Below, one piece after another: positions 6,680-8,728 of a stretch of 8,728 nucleotides of DNA. Position 1 is the first letter of the stretch; the number at the start of each line of letters is the position of its first letter. A model generated the notes under the pieces. It did no database searches, had not been told where the DNA came from, and saw only the letters and a program-made list of their open reading frames with translations. Source of the stretch: Spirochaetaceae bacterium (lineage in GTDB: Bacteria; Spirochaetota; Spirochaetia; Treponematales; Breznakiellaceae); contig JAIRMP010000089.1 in NCBI GenBank assembly GCA_031258615.1, forward strand, positions 1-8,728, written 5' to 3'. The translations under genes and the position numbers were made by a program.

Positions 6680-8728
6680 CTACCTCGTCGCTGTTTCCAG
6701 AATAAGCTCAACGGCGGCGCGGGAAATTTTTAAAGATTTAACTATATCGTCTATGGCCCAGCCCTGTTTTTTGAGACGTATTACATTGTCCCTTATCTCA
6801 GGCGATAACGATTCGTTGTCCGTTTTGCTTCTGTCCATAATTTTTTCCGTCAGCTTGATCTGCTGCTTAACCTCACGGTATTTTTCGTCCAGGCGGGTTT
6901 CCAGCTCTGCCAGCCACACGCGCGCCTTCTGAAGATTCCGCATACGGTCGTCAATTTCGCTTATTGTTTGATCAAGCGCTGAAAGTTTTTCCATCGTGTC
7001 CTGCGCTTTTTCATTTTCATCCGCAAGCGTTTCTATAGACGAGCGTATACCTTCAAGGCTTGCCGTTATACGCTGTATCTCGCCGTTTAGTTTCTGCGCC
7101 ACCGCCTCGGATTCCTGTAGCGATTTAAAGTTTTTTCCGATTCCATCGGTTGCCGCGTCAAGAATTTGATTTTTCTTTTCTATACGCTGATACTTTTCTT
7201 CGGCGGCGGTCATTGAGTCGTCCAGTTTTCTCAGTTTAATCTGCGCTTCCTGTAACATATCGTCCGCGTTGGTTATATGTTTTAGCCTTTCTTCGACAGA
7301 TTGCGATGTTTGCAGCAGTCGGTTAAAGTTTACTTCCATACGTTCTATACGCTGCTGTTCAATATCAAACTGTGTCATCTTGTTGGCCAGGTCATCTTCC
7401 ATACGTTTTATTTTTTCAAACTGATTCTTCAATTCGGAAATTTCAATGCCGCGCAGGGCGAGTTTTTCCATGTCCGCGTTGAGGTCGTCAATTTTATTTT
7501 CTACATCTTTTTTCATCGCTATTGTTTTATCGATAAGTTCCGTTTTACTGAAAAACTCATCAATACGCCTGCCCGCCTCGTTTATTTCATTTTCCAGAGC
7601 CTTGATTCTGTCCGTTGCGGCGTTGATCATTTCCGCGCGCCGTCCGGCAACCTCGAATTCGGTTTCTTCTATTTTTGTGCGCACAGCCGCGAGGCGGTCT
7701 TCGTTTTCGGAGCTTAACTCCCTGGTCCGTCTGCGTATACCTTCTATCGCGGCGTCCAATTCGTTGAATCGTTCAGTACAGGCCGTCCTGTACGCCTCAA
7801 CATCGCCATACGATTTGGCTGCCGCGGACGCAATTTCGCCCAGGCGTTCTTCAATGTTCGCCGCCGTCTTGAGCATTGTTTCTTCCATTTCACGTTCATG
7901 CTTTTTCAGTCTTTCGGAATTTTGCAGTTCAAACCGTGATATTTCCGTTTTCAACGTGGCGTCAACACTCTTCCGCGCGTCGTCCACGCTGACTTGAAGC
8001 TGGGTTTCAAGCGATTTGATCGATTTTTCGTAACGTTCGGTTTGTGCGCCTATGCTTCTCCCAAGATCATCAAACGCGTTCTTTATGTGTCTAATCTCCT
8101 CGTCAAAGCTGGCGTTAAGCTCTTTCTTTTTCTGCTGTAGCGTTTCCCCGCACTCGTGTTCAATCCTACGGCATTCGGCTTCCGCGCTCTCACGCAGCTC
8201 GTCAAAACGTTTGCCAAGCCCGTTCCGCCATTCATTCATCTGGTCGTTTATACTTTCGACCCGCTTCGCGAGGTCGGCCCCTGTCGATTCTTCAAATTCT
8301 TTCAGGTTGTTCGACACCCTCTCGTACGCATCGTTCTTCAGGCCGCCAATCTCCTTCTCCAGGCTGTCAACCTTCTCCTGTATTGCTTCTATCGATCTGT
8401 TAAAACTTTCCAGCACGGCGCCGCGCTCTTTGGTCAGATCCGCTTCAAACGCGTGGAAATCATTTTTTATCTCGTTTTTGACATGCTCTATATGTTCGCG
8501 CAGTTCCGCGTCAAGTTTGCCCGCATCGTCAGCCATGTTCGCAAGTGTTTCAATCTGAGCCTCCTGTGCGCGCCGGTACTGTTCTATTGCCGCGTCACTG
8601 TCACTCATCACATTTTCCCAAAGACGGCGCTGGTCAAGAGCAAGGGCGTCCAACTCAGAAACGCCGCGCTGCCATTCGGTTTTGTACTTTTGCTGTTCTT
8701 CAGAGATACGCTCGCTTTCACCGTCCCA
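6680..8728 (-). CDS. Long coiled-coil protein with C-terminal helix-turn-helix, 5' end missing
   Basis: The frame is open to the right edge, so at least 682 residues of a longer protein are present and the start lies outside; the TTG near 8653 is not a start. Nearly the whole visible length is heptad-patterned and rich in Glu, Lys, Asp, Ala, Leu, Arg and Ile, with almost no Pro or Cys except scattered single residues. This indicates long coiled coils. No membrane segment is visible. The last ~45 residues differ: LSPEIRDNVIRLKKQGWAID, then a turn and an IVKSLKISRAAVELILE helix, resemble a small helix-turn-helix domain of the kind that ends some spirochaete and Firmicute coiled-coil proteins. 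The family may correspond to the coiled-coil proteins annotated as SpiroCoCo in spirochaetes. A cytoskeletal or nucleoid-organising role is plausible but inferred. Similarity to SMC-like proteins is only coiled-coil composition. Confidence 0.85.
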   Translation of the reverse strand, partial: WDGESERISEEQQKYKTEWQRGVSELDALALDQRRLWENVMSDSDAAIEQYRRAQEAQIETLANMADDAGKLDAELREHIEHVKNEIKNDFHAFEADLTKERGAVLESFNRSIEAIQEKVDSLEKEIGGLKNDAYERVSNNLKEFEESTGADLAKRVESINDQMNEWRNGLGKRFDELRESAEAECRRIEHECGETLQQKKKELNASFDEEIRHIKNAFDDLGRSIGAQTERYEKSIKSLETQLQVSVDDARKSVDATLKTEISRFELQNSERLKKHEREMEETMLKTAANIEERLGEIASAAAKSYGDVEAYRTACTERFNELDAAIEGIRRRTRELSSENEDRLAAVRTKIEETEFEVAGRRAEMINAATDRIKALENEINEAGRRIDEFFSKTELIDKTIAMKKDVENKIDDLNADMEKLALRGIEISELKNQFEKIKRMEDDLANKMTQFDIEQQRIERMEVNFNRLLQTSQSVEERLKHITNADDMLQEAQIKLRKLDDSMTAAEEKYQRIEKKNQILDAATDGIGKNFKSLQESEAVAQKLNGEIQRITASLEGIRSSIETLADENEKAQDTMEKLSALDQTISEIDDRMRNLQKARVWLAELETRLDEKYREVKQQIKLTEKIMDRSKTDNESLSPEIRDNVIRLKKQGWAIDDIVKSLKISRAAVELILETATR

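Noticed and set aside
7446..7997. A 183-codon plus-strand Ser-rich open frame, with another at 8052-8558.
   Set aside because: Both are antisense shadows of the long coiled-coil gene and show no independent motif.

Overview
The window looks like spirochaete chromosome, most likely from the Treponema group. This is inferred from the style of the FliH, FliI and FliJ proteins, from a very long coiled-coil protein ending in a small helix-turn-helix, and from an AAA-ATPase/nuclease-like (PF09820 type) gene that is common in treponemes. Most of the DNA is moderately GC-rich. One block (about 542-1164) is strikingly AT-rich, roughly 30% GC by eye.

Layout: (1) 1-321, minus strand, the 5' part of a PF09820-type AAA-ATPase gene that runs off the left edge. 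(2) 322-541, a short gap with no recognised gene, holding one copy of an 18-nt repeat. (3) 542-1164, an AT-rich HNH endonuclease gene bracketed by imperfect 18-nt inverted repeats; it looks like a small transferred unit. (4) 1246-5293, minus strand, a flagellar export cluster transcribed fliH, fliI, fliJ, then a MinD/ParA-type ATPase gene. A good sigma-70-like promoter lies just upstream of fliH. (5) 5343-5783, a gene-free intergenic stretch with tandem hairpins and the second copy of the 18-nt repeat. (6) 5820-6617, plus strand, a membrane-anchored protein resembling SPFH/band-7 proteins. (7) 6680-8728, minus strand, a long coiled-coil protein that runs off the right edge and converges on the SPFH-like gene.

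How the genes fit together: FliI is the hexameric ATPase of the flagellar type III export apparatus, FliH is its regulator and stator-like partner, and FliJ is the central stalk/chaperone-escort protein. The linked MinD/ARP-type ATPase probably acts in placement, number or partitioning of a cell-pole structure, but that role is inferred from linkage and family only. The coiled-coil protein and the SPFH-like protein may both concern cell architecture or membrane organisation. Nothing in the sequence proves that they cooperate.

The most unusual item is the inverted-repeat-bounded, AT-rich HNH unit. No CRISPR array, rRNA, tRNA or intact insertion sequence was recognised.
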